A stretch of DNA of 64,000 nt from NCBI GenBank assembly GCA_964036045.1, contig OZ038381.1, positions 63,674,242-63,738,241 on the forward strand. The letters are read 5' to 3'. Source of the DNA: Eutreptiella sp. 'Long Island Sound 2002' (Eukaryota > Euglenozoa > Euglenophyceae > Eutreptiales > Eutreptiaceae). Both the position numbers and the translations under genes were made by a program. This document shows, one piece after another, positions 20,301-31,600 of the stretch; within the stretch, counting starts at the first letter, position 1, and each line of letters begins with the position of its first letter. The notes beneath the pieces are model-generated. The model was not told the DNA's origin, did no database searches, and saw only the letters and a list, made by a program, of their open reading frames with translations.

Positions 20301-21174
20301 CAGGTACGTGAGCACCACGGTGCCGGGGAGAATTCCCCCCCACCTGAAGGTGCCTTCGGGTGATGCCCACTGCAGGGGCAGTGTGCGGCGTCCCCGCGAG
20401 TCGTTGGTGGCATGGTAGTCGTGGGGGAGGTGACGTTTGGTGAGCCGGTGCGGCATGCGTTCGGTGGTGGCTGTGGGGGGGTCCCAATTACATTCCTCCG
20501 GGGGGGGTGCGTCTGCGTCGTCCTCCTGGGGCTGGGCCAGCGGCAGCGCCTGTGCATTGGGTGTGGCGTCGGGTAATCCGCTGTGCATGAGGATGTAGAA
20601 GCCCTCGGGGGTGAGTTGGAGGACGATGTCCCACTTCGCCGTTTGCTCTGGGGACAACTGGTGGGGCCCGTCCTGCGGTCGGTGGAGGGTGACATGGTGG
20701 CCCCATCTCCAGCTGTGGTAGGCGAGGAGGCTGAGGACGTTGTCTTGCTCCGGGTCCTCCACGCATTCCACGTATGCCGTCATGTCGGTGATGTCGACGG
20801 CGTACTCGTCCTCCCATTCTTGTGTGGGGGTGCCTGGAGGGGGGGGGGCGGTGGTGTACCCGTGGAGTCCCGGCCCCGTGACGTCGGGCAGGTCGTGCTC
20901 GAGTGACGCCCGGTACTCGGCGGGCCCGTTGCTGGCTTCGTGGGTGGGGTGGTGGTGCCGCAGGGCGTTGGACAGGTGCGTCCAGGGCGCCCTCTCGCGG
21001 GGGGGGGGGTCGCGGGGGGGCATTATGCGGGCTGGGGTCCGCGGGGCCGCTTGCTGTGGGCTCGAGCTCCGGCGGGGTGAGGTCCAAATGATGCTCCGCG
21101 TCCTCCGTGTGTTGGAGTTCCAGTTCTAGCAGGCTGTCGATGTGCAGGGCCATGGGGTCATCGTGCGTGTTCAC
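17319..21174 (-). CDS. ORF1 of the LINE-like element (1234+ residues)
   Basis: A 1234-codon frame from ATG at 21023 to TGA at 17319. A protein-like N-terminal extension (MALHIDSLLELELQHTED, ATG at 21153) lies in another frame and would join across the G-runs at 21001-21020, so an indel there is likely. The protein is far longer than typical LINE ORF1 products. Visible parts: an acidic N-terminal third (YAVDITDMTAYVECVEDPEQD), a Cys cluster C-x2-C-x3-C-x3-C at residues 698-709, a basic KPKPRAKPKSW linker near 1090-1100, and a compact C-terminal unit (about 1113-1165, GTRVQLPF...WAAGEV...VKWDP) that resembles a Tudor/SH3-like barrel. No RNA-binding fold was recognised. It is in the same frame as the endonuclease-RT, separated by one TGA. 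Confidence 0.7.
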
Positions 21175-22214
21175 GTGCTGGGGTGCTGCTTCATGGCACG
21201 GTGGGCGTGTGATGCTGGTGTTCGGGGCACGTGCGGCGGCCGGTCCTGGTCGTGTGCCGGGGGAGGCGCGCCGTTTGGCGTCGTTGTGGTGTGTGGCTGC
21301 ACGCTGGTGACTGTCCTGGCCGGTGGTGTTGCCCCTGTGTGCGGTTCGGGTTGTGGCCGGTGGTGGGTGTTGAGCTGGCGCGAGGTGTGCGGGGTTTCCA
21401 GGGGTGGCGCCAGTGGGGTGGGGTGCGGAGTCGGCGGGGCGCGGCTTCGTTCCTGTGTTGGTGGGCTGTGGTGTCCCGTGCCCCCGGGTGGGGGAGGGGG
21501 GTGCGGTGCGGTATGGTGGTGTTGTGCTGTGTGGTGGCCTTCCCGTTGGGGGGGGGGGGCACCGTGTCCAGGTCTGGTGGGGTGGGTGGTCGCCCGTGGT
21601 TTGTCCTCTGGCGGTGTGGGGCAGCCCCGCGTGGTCTCCTGATCGTCCTCCTGGCGTGTTTCAGTACGTGGGCCGTGCGGGGTCGGTGTGGTGTGGGGCC
21701 TGGGGTCCCCTGGGGCGGGGTGTGCGGGACTGGAGTGTCGCAACCAGGGGGGTGTGGTCGTGTGGTGCTTGGGGGTGTCGGCCCATCGTTGAGTGGGCCC
21801 AGTGGTGCGGGGTATTGCGTTTGCGGGGTCCGCGGGTCGGTGGGTCGCGGCTTTTTGGGCGTGTTGTGGCTCCGGTGCAGTGCCCGCGGATGGTGAGTGG
21901 CGGTGTGTGGCTGGGGTGTATCGTTTCCACGGTGGGGGGGGGGGCTATTTGCTCGGGTGTGGGGTGGGCCCGTGGTAGGTTGCCGGCGGGTAGCGGGTGT
22001 CGGGGCCTCACTGTGGGTGGGTATTCCGCGGCGTCCCCTTGGTGCGTCCCGTGGTGGTCTCTGGTCGGCTGGCTGAAGGGGGTTTTTGGGGTGTACCGCA
22101 TCCATGGGGGCACCATTGTGTGTTGGGGCGCTGCAGCGGTGGGTGCGGCGGGTTGTGGGGGTGGGGCTTGTGTCGGTGTCGACCGTGTGGTTGGCGGCGG
22201 TGTGTCGTGTGTCG
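21175..22214 (-). other. 5' leader of the LINE-like element (left part)
   Basis: GC-rich sequence with strong strand bias between ORF1 and the nested Gypsy LTR. Minus-strand frames here (for example 21191-22105) are almost entirely Pro, His, Thr, Arg and Gln and look like a consequence of composition. The leader continues beyond the Gypsy element at 35402. Confidence 0.5.
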
Positions 22215-24563
22215 TGAAGCCGGTTCGGACCCCTGTGGCCATCTTGGGGTCACTTGGGGTGTGTATCTATGTGCCGGCAAGCCGCCATTGGCTGATATCA
22301 TACTCTCCTATCCACCTGAACTAACCCGATGTGATAGTGTGATAGGTTTGGCCATTCCGGCTACGAGCGGCCATATTCAGTACCGAGGCACCGTCAGCGG
22401 AGATCTATATATCAGAATATCAGGAATCAACAGGGTTTTTTTATCATAATGTTTCCGTGATTTTTCAGCCTTTCGTTCTGATTGTCAATGTATCGGCGAC
22501 TGTCAGTTGGCTCGCGATTGGTTAACTGTTATTTCCAGACATTTTGGCGGATACTCCGTTGAAGGGTCAGATTTCATCAGCAAAGGGTTCGTTGCTTCCG
22601 CAATTTTCTAAATAAGCACTCGAAATTTTAATCTGAATTTTTCGCGATGTCGAAATCGGATTTTCGACTTCGACATCGCCGCACTTGATTTGGACTTCTT
22701 CGAGTGGTCATACTCTTTTCCCTATGCCCGAATCAGGTTTCCCTTATACTTGCCACCCATTTGACGTGGAGATATAAGGGAAACAAAAGTGAATCGTGGG
22801 ACCACTTTGAAGGACCATATCTACGCGCGAGTGTGAGGAAAGAGAATAAGGAAGGTTGGGTTGCAAGCGACTTAGTCTCAAGTTAACTTAGGAAGCATCA
22901 GACGCCTTCCGTGCGCACACATGCCCGGTGTAGCAAGGGATAAGGGTCAAGAGGGTATAAAGTGATATATAACTCTTGGACCGTGCAACCGAATATTTTA
23001 ATGCGACTTTCGAGTGTGCCGCATGAGTGTTGGGGTTGCATAGCAACTTTCTTTGGGTTCCCACGTATTTTTAACGTGAAGTTATGTTCATGGAGGGTCA
23101 TGACATACCATGGTGGGAGCCTATTTTAAGGGCTATGTGTGACATTGGTAGTATTGTCTTGATATGCTCACGCCCATGTTATATATCTTCGTGTGGCCGA
23201 AGAGATGGGGAGCCATACGTGACAAGGGCTTTGCCCATGTCCCAATTGTGGAATTCAAAGCGCTAGACTAAGTCTACCGCATATGTATTGCTCATGGTAT
23301 GTGTGACAATGAGATCCATGAGTGCACTCCCATTTTCATGGGGCATGTAGATATGAGTGGCGAAGGTATCTCCATGCGCCTGATTGGGGATCCAAGTGGG
23401 GGAATTGTTCGCAAATGGTTCCAATCATTTGTGTATTGAACCATGAGCGGGGATCACGGGTGAGCAGAGAGATATACTATCATGACAACTTTGTATTTGG
23501 ATATATTTTCATGTTTTTGGCCTCAATTTTTGCTCATTTTTGCATTTTGTGTACTTTCCTGGTCGGCAAACAGCAAGAAGCCTATGGAGAGTCGAACCAT
23601 GGTATGTTGTTCATATGTTGGCATATGCTTTGAAGTTGAACACCACCATATGCCGGATCGCATACTCCATTTGGCTTGGCGCACGAAGGATTACAAGAAT
23701 TGGTCTCAAGATCATGGGCTGACTTGGGCAGTGCGTGGCGCCCATATCCGAAGGGGTTTCGAGGGTAAAATGGGGATGTACATGGGCATTGGCCTTTGGT
23801 CTCTATCCTCCATGAATACTCGACTTCGATTCCATGCATGCTTTGAGCCTTCGGATAAGTGGTAACCTCAATTTTGAGCATATATTTGATATATGGCCAA
23901 TATGGTGTGAATTGGCAGTTTTTTGGCATGTTATGAGTTCAAACTAATGGGGCATATCTCCAAGCCCATTGAAATCCAAGTCCAGCCAAGGTTATGTCAG
24001 GGTAGGGCATGGTCCTGAGTGCCACTCTAAGCCATGACACGCCACCTCCCCTATTGGGCTAGGATTTAGAGGCTTGGGGGTGAACACATTTTTGGAATTT
24101 GTGTAGTAACTTGTGACACATGGCATTCAGCCGTCTCTTTTGACCTGGTTCAGGGCAATATGTTGGTGAGTCAAGGGAAGGTCTTGAGTCCAGGGAATGA
24201 GGAGCCTATGGTTGTGAATGTGTATGTTTACCTCTTTCGCCACCTTTGCTTTATTTGTGTTCATATGCCAATTTCAGGGCTTTCTTCCTTGGTGCAATTC
24301 TTGTACATGCCCGCCACCGTGAGACGACCGGTGTGCTGAACGGAAGCCCGCAGCCTGATTTGGATTGTGAATTGGGTTATTGCTATACTTGTGGGATCTG
24401 GTTGCTGTTCAGGGTTGAAGGAGGATTACATTTTCTATATTTTTGGATTTGGACCCTGGATTTTGAGGATTTTGAGAAATGCAATCGTTGATCCGGAGCA
24501 AGTCAGCAGGGGTGACAGGCGGAAGGGGCACAGCGGGGGCCGGTCCTGGTGGGGACCTTCTTT
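22215..24563 (+). repeat. 5' LTR of the Gypsy element
   Basis: A 2349-bp direct repeat of 33038-35401, starting TGAAGCCGG and ending GGGACCTTCTTT. It lacks a canonical CA end. Compared with the right LTR it lacks 15 bp near 22518 (right copy has TTTGCGTTAACCGAT-type extra sequence). A gag start codon (24479) lies inside the LTR. Several open frames of 60-127 codons recur in both copies but have no recognised family. Confidence 0.95.
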
Positions 24564-25930
24564 ATGGTAGCAGAGGCTTACCTGCTGCCCCTACCAACCA
24601 CCGACCCGGGGACTTGGGCCCTTATGAGCCCTGCCCAAGTACGCCCCGGGTGCGTATTGTGGACTCGGTGGAGACCACACCGGAGATTGGAGCCATAGAA
24701 GAACCGAGACGTTCAAGATCATGGCGAACTCCGGAAGTTGAAGCCCGAAGAGAAGTACGACATTCGGGAAGAGGAGGACGTGACATGGAGGACCTGGTCT
24801 CCATGTGTGAGCGTCGCTGCCGAAAGGCATGCAACCTCCGTTCCGCCGCGGAGGACTCAGATGACGCCTGCCATTCAGGCAGCAGTGGAGGACGGGCCCG
24901 GCGCTACCGGAAGCGCGGGTCACCCAAGTCCGCGGCAAGGGACGCCGGGGCTATGGACACGGACCCCAGCCCGGTCAGGCTGTGGGAATCCGAGGGGCAC
25001 TCCGAGGGCTATCGGACAGCCTACGAGCCACCTTCGGAGTCGGAGATGTCCGCGCCGATCGACAGGGCGCATACGGCCCCCGAGCCCGCCCTGAAGCACG
25101 ATGCCGAGGGCTTGGAGAGGCCAGCGAGGGCCCGGACGGCACCTGTGCCCCGGCAAACGGGACCAGAGACGGACGCCATAGGCGATACGCCTATGGGTGA
25201 TGAGTCTGAGGTGCCGGGAACCGCGGGATGCGCTGAATCCGGCGGAAAGCACGCTGCGTGCCACTGCGAGCACGTGTCCTTCCTCATGGGCAAGTACCCA
25301 AAGATGGGGATGGACGCCATCGTGCATCGCCTTGACCGCCTGGACAACGCCAAGGACGGTCTAGAGGAGGACGTCGCGGGAATCCTGGATGACCAGTCGG
25401 CCGCGGAGAAAGACATGGAGGAGCTGCGAGCGGAACGGGACCGGTACCGGGAGAATCTGGAGCTGGCCGTGGAGAAGCAGCAGCGAGTGGTGGACAGCCT
25501 CCTCCACCTGGTGGAGCACATGTCAGGACGCCTGAAAAGGCTGGAGGAGCTACAGCCCCTCGCCTCGGGTCCGGAGCTCCCGGCAAAGCCGGCCGCGGTA
25601 GAGCTGGTGGAGCGGGTTAAGACCCTCAGGAGCGCCATGGAGAAACCCATGGGCGGCCCTGCAGAGGCACCATACGCGCCTCCGCGTGTTGACCCGGTTG
25701 CGCTGCCGTTTGTTCCCATGTTCAGCGAATCCACAATGCTCGGGGAACACACGGCACCGGCTGGGTCCATGCGGGAAGGGCACGTAACCACGGACCCGAG
25801 GAGCCTGACGGTACAGATGTCCCATGCCGCCCAGGATGTACCGATCACGACGAATATGGTAGTCTATGCGAAAGAGAAGATCGAGATCCAGAACCAGACC
25901 ATGCAGGGGCGAACCATGGGAAGCGCCGAC
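24479..25930 (+). CDS. Gag N-terminal region (coiled coil)
   Basis: Frame from ATG at 24479, 85 bp before the LTR end, so the first 28 or so codons are LTR-encoded. The first half is Arg/Ser/Glu-rich and disordered. Around residues 285-375 there is a strong heptad pattern (VHRLDRLDNAKDGLEEDV, then ELRAERDRYRENLELAVEKQ and LLHLVEHMSGRLKRLEEL) that predicts a coiled coil, as expected of a multimerising capsid precursor. The frame stays open to 26155, but from about 25.87-25.93 kb the coherent sequence is in another frame, so a one-base indel or a -1/+1 shift separates it from the rest of gag. Confidence 0.6.
24565..24576 (+). promoter_or_regulatory. Primer-binding site, initiator tRNA-Met
   Basis: TGGTAGCAGAGG lies one base after the 5' LTR. 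It is the exact complement of the 3' end of eukaryotic initiator tRNA-Met (CCTCTGCTACCA), the common primer of Gypsy elements for minus-strand DNA synthesis. Confidence 0.9.
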
Positions 25931-27581
25931 GGACATGGTCGAGGCCATCGAAGCGGAAACCTGTGGGCGAAGGACCCCAATACGGGGATATGGACGGCCG
26001 ATGGAGCAAATCCTTCCAATGGGTTCAGGCCCAACTGGACCGCACTCCATGGAGGAGAGGGATGTACGGGGAGGGTACTCACACCCCCCGGCCACAGGTG
26101 GTATCCGTCTCGGTGGAGTGGTGGCTGGAGACGTCGGAGACGCCATCAGGATTGACGACCTCAGGAGAATCAAAATCCCCTACTACGATGGCAACCCCTC
26201 CAACCTGGATGACTTCATCCTGGATTGGGAGGACTTTGCCGAGGAGGTCGTCGGCGAGATGCGGGGAGCGCCGCGGGATAAGTGGGTATGCCGGACATTC
26301 CCACACCGCCTGGCGCAGGACCTGAAGGAGGAGCTGCGGGATCAGATCCGGGAAGGACTGATCAGGACGGAGCAGGCCTGCCTCCAGTGGTTGGAGGATG
26401 AGGAGCGGGTGGACGCTCCAAACCAGAAGCTGGAGGACCTGTGGTCCATCCCACTGCCGCTGGACCGCGGTGAGTTGCGGGTCCGGGAGTGGAACCGGTA
26501 TCTGCGGAAGTACCGCAGATGCCTCAAGTTGGTGGAGGACTGGAACGAGGCCAGTGAGATCCGCCACTTGCTGAAGGACGTCCTCCCCGGCAACTGGAAG
26601 AGGTGAGTGGAGGACGAGGAGAAGAAGCGCGCCAAGAAGCGGGTGGCGGTGAGGATTATGGCGGCGGAGGATACCCATGCGGGTATCATGGAGTTCTTCA
26701 CGAGGAACCAGGGCGAACCCAACCGGATGTTGGGACTGAAGAACGCCGTGTACGTGGAGGTGTTTGGAGACTCCATGGGGCAAAGGTTGCTGCGCCTCAA
26801 CAACGTGGAGTGGAGGCGCGGGGAGCCACTGAGGATGCAAGTCATCTTCGCCCGCATGAGCCTGGACGAGATCGTGAAGTACATCACGGTGGAGTTGAAG
26901 CTCAATGCGAAGAACGAGGCCCACGTGCAGGATCGGCATGGTCATGGACAACGAGGACACCGAGAAGACCGCCATCATCGGGAGATCCAGGAGGACACGG
27001 CCAACTCCGCGGAGGATGGTAGTGGAAGTGGCCAAGACCACTGGACCGGGTCCCGGGAGGATCACGAGGAGGCCCATTTCTTCGCGTTTGTGGCGCATAA
27101 CGTGAAGAACCATGGGCAGGATTGGTCCAGATGGAGCCAGCTGGGACCCAAGAAGAGCAGAGAGCCAAGGAGGATCGGAAATCCACCGCTCTCGTTCCGA
27201 GAGTACAGGTCTCAGCACGACGGGTGCTGGGTCTGTTATGGCAAGGGAAACAACCATGCACATGACCACCGTCAGTGCAAGGTGTACGAGGCGGACAAGA
27301 AAGCCTACTTCGCCGCCCACCCCGAGAAGAAGCCCAAGGAGCAGCGGATTTCCGATTGGAAAGCGAAGGGCGGAGACGGGGGAAAGGGCCAAGGCAAAGG
27401 CCAAGGAAAAGGCGGAGGAAGAGGCTATGGTGGTGGACCTGGCCAAGACCGACGAGTGAGGTCGATCGAGGAGGTTGCTGAGGACATGTTGTTGACGTTG
27501 GAGGAACTCAAAGCCCAGCAACGTGGTGGACAAAGCCCTGGCGGATCGCAGCCGGAAGGGGCTGCGGGAAGCCAAGTCTAG
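25866..27581 (+). pseudogene. Gag capsid and nucleocapsid, with internal TGA
   Basis: One frame with a TGA at 26604-26606 inside it. Before the TGA comes a capsid-like region (RIDDLRRIKIPYYDGNPSNL, LDDFILDWEDFAEEV, and a retrotransposon Gag-type helical region with LRVREWNRYLRKYRRCLKLV). After it, coherent gag sequence continues (KKRVAVRIMAAEDTHAG, then a long charged linker). Near the C-terminus a zinc knuckle of the form C-x2-C-x8-H-x4-C (CWVCYGKGNNHAHDHRQC) is followed by Gly/Lys-rich RNA-binding sequence. The frame ends in TAG at 27579, with the same frame open again behind it. The TGA overlaps AGGTGAGT, a perfect 5' splice-site consensus. Confidence 0.7.
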
Positions 27582-28565
27582 AGGAGCCCCCACGGGAGTG
27601 GGACCTCGGAGGTCTCTCCTCGGAAAATCAGTGGAATCCCAGAGATAGCGAAGGCACATTGGGTGCCGAAGAAGGCTCCGGAAGAGCCAAAACCACTGAG
27701 TCTCGCCACTCCCAACCCCTGGAGAGCCCTGCCAAGGGAAGTACATGTGGGTACGGGACATGGCAAGAAGGAAGGAGCGACCACGGAGAGCCCCGTGGAC
27801 GGGCAGGACCAACCCAAGATCTACACAATCCGTGACCATACCCTTGAAGTCCTGATGCACCCGGACGTGCTAGAGTTGCATGCCGTGAGAGTCGTCCATA
27901 CAACTCATGGCGACGAGCGGCAGTTGCACTTGAAAGTGCGAGTACGGTGCGGACGAGAGGAGAAGGTGGTGCATGTGTTGGTGGATACGGATGCCCAGGT
28001 GAGCCTGGTCCGGAGAGGGTTGTTCAAGGAGGAACTCCTGCAGCCCAGCCGGAGACCGGTCCGTCTGAAGGTCGCCAATGGAGAGATCATGGGTGGTGGC
28101 ACCCATGAGGCCACTATCAGTATGGAATTCCGGGAACATGAGCGCTTGAACCGCCCTGATCAGGCGAAGAGAAGCACTCTATCCGGGAACTTCTATGTGG
28201 CCGACATTACCGATTGGGATATGATCATGGGGTATGACTTCATGGTGGCAAATGCCACTGGAGCCCTTCCCCATCGTGCAACGCTGGTCCGGGAGGATGA
28301 TGAATGCCTCACATGGCTGTCCACAGACTATGCATGCGGATCATCCCAATGGAATGCTGAGGAGGAGGATCGGATCGTCCGAGCGGTGCAAGCTGTGGGT
28401 GCCAAGTCCAGAGGAGACCGCGGGGTTCAGCTCACGGAGTATGAAATTGCGCCGCAAGTGCACGTCAGGATGATTCAGACGCTGGGAGCTGAAGCGCCCG
28501 AGACGGACGTCTTCGCTTCCCGGGATGCCCCACTTTTGCGGAAGTGTAGGAGGCATTGGCATTGA
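27582..28565 (+). pseudogene. Gypsy aspartic protease region with altered active site
   Basis: The frame resumes after the gag TAG and runs to a TGA at 28563; the first ATG is at 27663. Numbered from there, the retropepsin core is VHVLVDTDAQVSLV, with Asp108-Thr109-Asp110. The family motif is Asp-Thr/Ser-Gly, so the Gly is replaced by Asp (GAT, one transition from GGT). A flap-like ILE/GLY stretch and the second hydrophobic-hydrophobic-Gly strand (DWDMIMGYDFM) follow as expected. The C-terminus leads directly into pol: PETDVFASRDAPLLRKC is the linker usually found just before RT in related elements. The mutation should abolish or weaken cleavage of the polyprotein. Confidence 0.7.
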
Positions 28566-28613
28566 GGAGACTCAGCCTGGCACAGGCATTGGGGTTTGTA
28601 GGAGTGGGGACCC

Positions 28614-31600
28614 ATGTATTGGCATGGCTCCCTGGACAATACCAGACGTACGGTGGAGAAGATCATCGCGGATAGGGTGAAGGGGATCCTGGTCATAACC
28701 GGCATAGGATCCACCCTGTGTCCGCTGGAGGGTCTCAAGTCGACGCTGGACTCCATCACCCTGAACGAGATGTCATTCGGGCCAGAGGAGGAATTGTTCA
28801 TCGACGCCAAGGGTGTATCAATGCCCTCCCCGGGTCAAGCGTGTGGTACCAAGGCTTTCCTGGTGGATGGGGCGCAAGCCCAGCCCACGGGTGATGAAGC
28901 ATTCATCCGTAGGGTGGAGGCGGTGCCCATGAAGGTCATGTTTGAGCCCAAGGAGGGGACGGATAAGCCTATTGATGGCATTGACGTCCTGTCCCACGCC
29001 GAGATCGACGACGTCGTCAACTACATGCGGATGGGGATGCACGACCGTGTGGCAGCCAAGAAAAGGCGGGCCATGGTCACATCTCCGCATTGGTGGGATG
29101 ACAAGATGTTGGTCACCGGCAAGTACGAGAAGGACGAGTTCGTGGCGAGAGTCATGGATCACATCGCGGACCAATACGATGGTCCGGTTGGGTCGGACCC
29201 ACCAACATGGGATTTTCCAAGAATGGGTGCCGATAGCGACAGTCACCAGCCCGATGCCGCAAATTTCGGAAGATTATCGGTGGGAAGAGCTCCCCACGAC
29301 GATGAAGACGGCATATCGGACGAGGAGAAGTCAGAATCTGACCCAGAAGAGGCCTATACCGCAGTGCGGTCGGTTGTATCTATACCGAAGCAAGCGGCTG
29401 AAGAGGCCCAGGAGAACCCGAAGGTCGCCGAGCTGAAGGAGAGGCCGATCAAGGCCTATCCGCGGCTATTCAGTGGCGTCGCCAACAAGAACCCTCCAGA
29501 TTGTGGGAGGTTTGTTACAGCGAAGATCAAGCTGAAGCCGAACCCGAAGATCTATCGTCATCGGGAGTACCAACTTCAGGGAGATCGGGCCGAGGCCATG
29601 AAGAAGCTGTTGGCCGAGTTCATTGAGCGGGGATGGATCGAACCCTCCGACAGTGAGTGGGCCAGCCCAGCCTCCATCGTGCCCAAGAAGGAGAAGGGCG
29701 AGTGGAGGTTGGTGGTTGATTACAGAGGTTTGAACGAGCAGACCGAGCACGACTCGTACTCGCTCCCCCTGATCGACTCCATCCTCCAAAAACAACAGAA
29801 AAAGCGGATTTTCACGGTGTTAGACCTGAAACACGGCTATCATCAGATGCCGCTACACCCGGAATCCAGGCCCTGCACAGCGATGTCGACGCCGCTGGGG
29901 CCCATGCAGTGGAAAGTGGTGCCTATGGGCGCCAAGAATGGCAACGCCGCTTTCCAGCGCATGATGGAGGACCTACTCGGTCCTGTCCGGGACTGTGCCG
30001 ACCCCTTCGTGGATGACATCATCATCGGGTCCGGCACCGAGAACATGAGTGAGGATGAGCTCATCGATGCGCATGAGAAGGATCTGCGCCGAGTGCTCAG
30101 CGAGTTGGACAAGCACAACATGGTGTGCAAGCCCACCAAAGCCTCACTCTTCGTGAAGGAAGTGGAGTTCGCGGGTCACGTGGTTGGTCACGGGCAACGC
30201 CGTCCCATGCCTGGGAAGCTGGCGTCCCTGCACCACTGGGAGAAGCCCCAGACCATCAGCGAACTCCGGTCCTTCATGGGGTTCTGCAACTACTATTCGG
30301 GCTATGTCCGGATGTATGCAGAACTGTCGGGGCCGCTGCACAAGATGCTGCAAGTGGGCAAGTTCGATGGCCGGAAGGGGAGCAAGAAGAAGCTTGCTTG
30401 GACCCCTAAGGCCGAAGATGCGTTCAGCCGCCTGAAGGAGCGACTCCTGGGGCAACTGGGGCTATTCCTGGTGGACCCGGACAAGGGATTCGTGCTAAGG
30501 ACGGACGCCTCGGACTATGCTGTGGGGGCAGTCCTCGAGCAGATCCGAGACGACGGGTCACATGTACCCGTGGCGTTCTGGAGCCGGATCCTGGCCGAGG
30601 GCCAACGCCGCACCTGGACCGCGAGGGAGAAGGAGACGTACGCCATTGTTTGTGCGCTCAGGAAGTGGTCTGGCCACATCGGATTGCAACCGGTGGTGGT
30701 TTGCACGGACCATCAGTCCTTGCAGAGCTGGCACAAGGAGCACGTCGACACCCCCTCGGGACCGGCGGCAAGGAGGGCCCGATGGCATGAGACGTTCGCC
30801 AAGTTCGACCTCAGCGTCGTATACGTTCCGGGGAAGGACAACACTGTGGCAGATTGCCTCAGTCGATGGGCCTACCCCGCGGGCAAGGCTTGGATGGACA
30901 TATCCAGCCATGGAGACGCCGAGGAGACCGAGGAGGCCAAGCGCATCATCGAGATGGAGAAGGTCATGGAGCAAGAGGGGGTCAAGTGCTTTGTGGTGAT
31001 GGCAAACCGTACGGATCTGGCCAAGTTCCGGGGTGCCCGCGTCCAAGCTATTCGAGAGGAAACCCTCGAGCAATGGATGGTGGCCCCTGTAGAGCTAGTC
31101 AGGTCGGTGCTCACAGAGGACTGGTCGGATGACTACGCCGCATCCGAGCACTGGAGCAAGTACTGGAATGCCGTGAGCGCCCCGTCGGACGACGAATGGC
31201 CCGAGGGCTTCACCGAGGATGGCGACAAGTTGTTCCTCAAGGACAAGCTGCTGGTGCCCGAAAACCGAGTGGAGGAGCTCATTGACCATTGGCATAACGC
31301 CCAGCTCATGCACCCTGGCCGAGACAAGATGCAGCAGGACCTGGAGTGGCGTTTCAAGTTCCCTCCGGGGTACTACGCCATCCTGGATAGGTACTGCAGC
31401 GACTGTGCCGTGTGTCGGGCCACGAAGAGCCCCAACCACTCCACAGCGGGCAACCCGGTGTATACGGCTATACCGGAGGCCCCTATGCGGTCCGTGGCCA
31501 TGGATGTATTCGCCATGCCTGAGGTCACCGTGGAAGGAGAGATCTACGACTGTGTCATCCTGGCGGTGGATAGGCACAGTGGGTATATCGTGGCGGTCCC

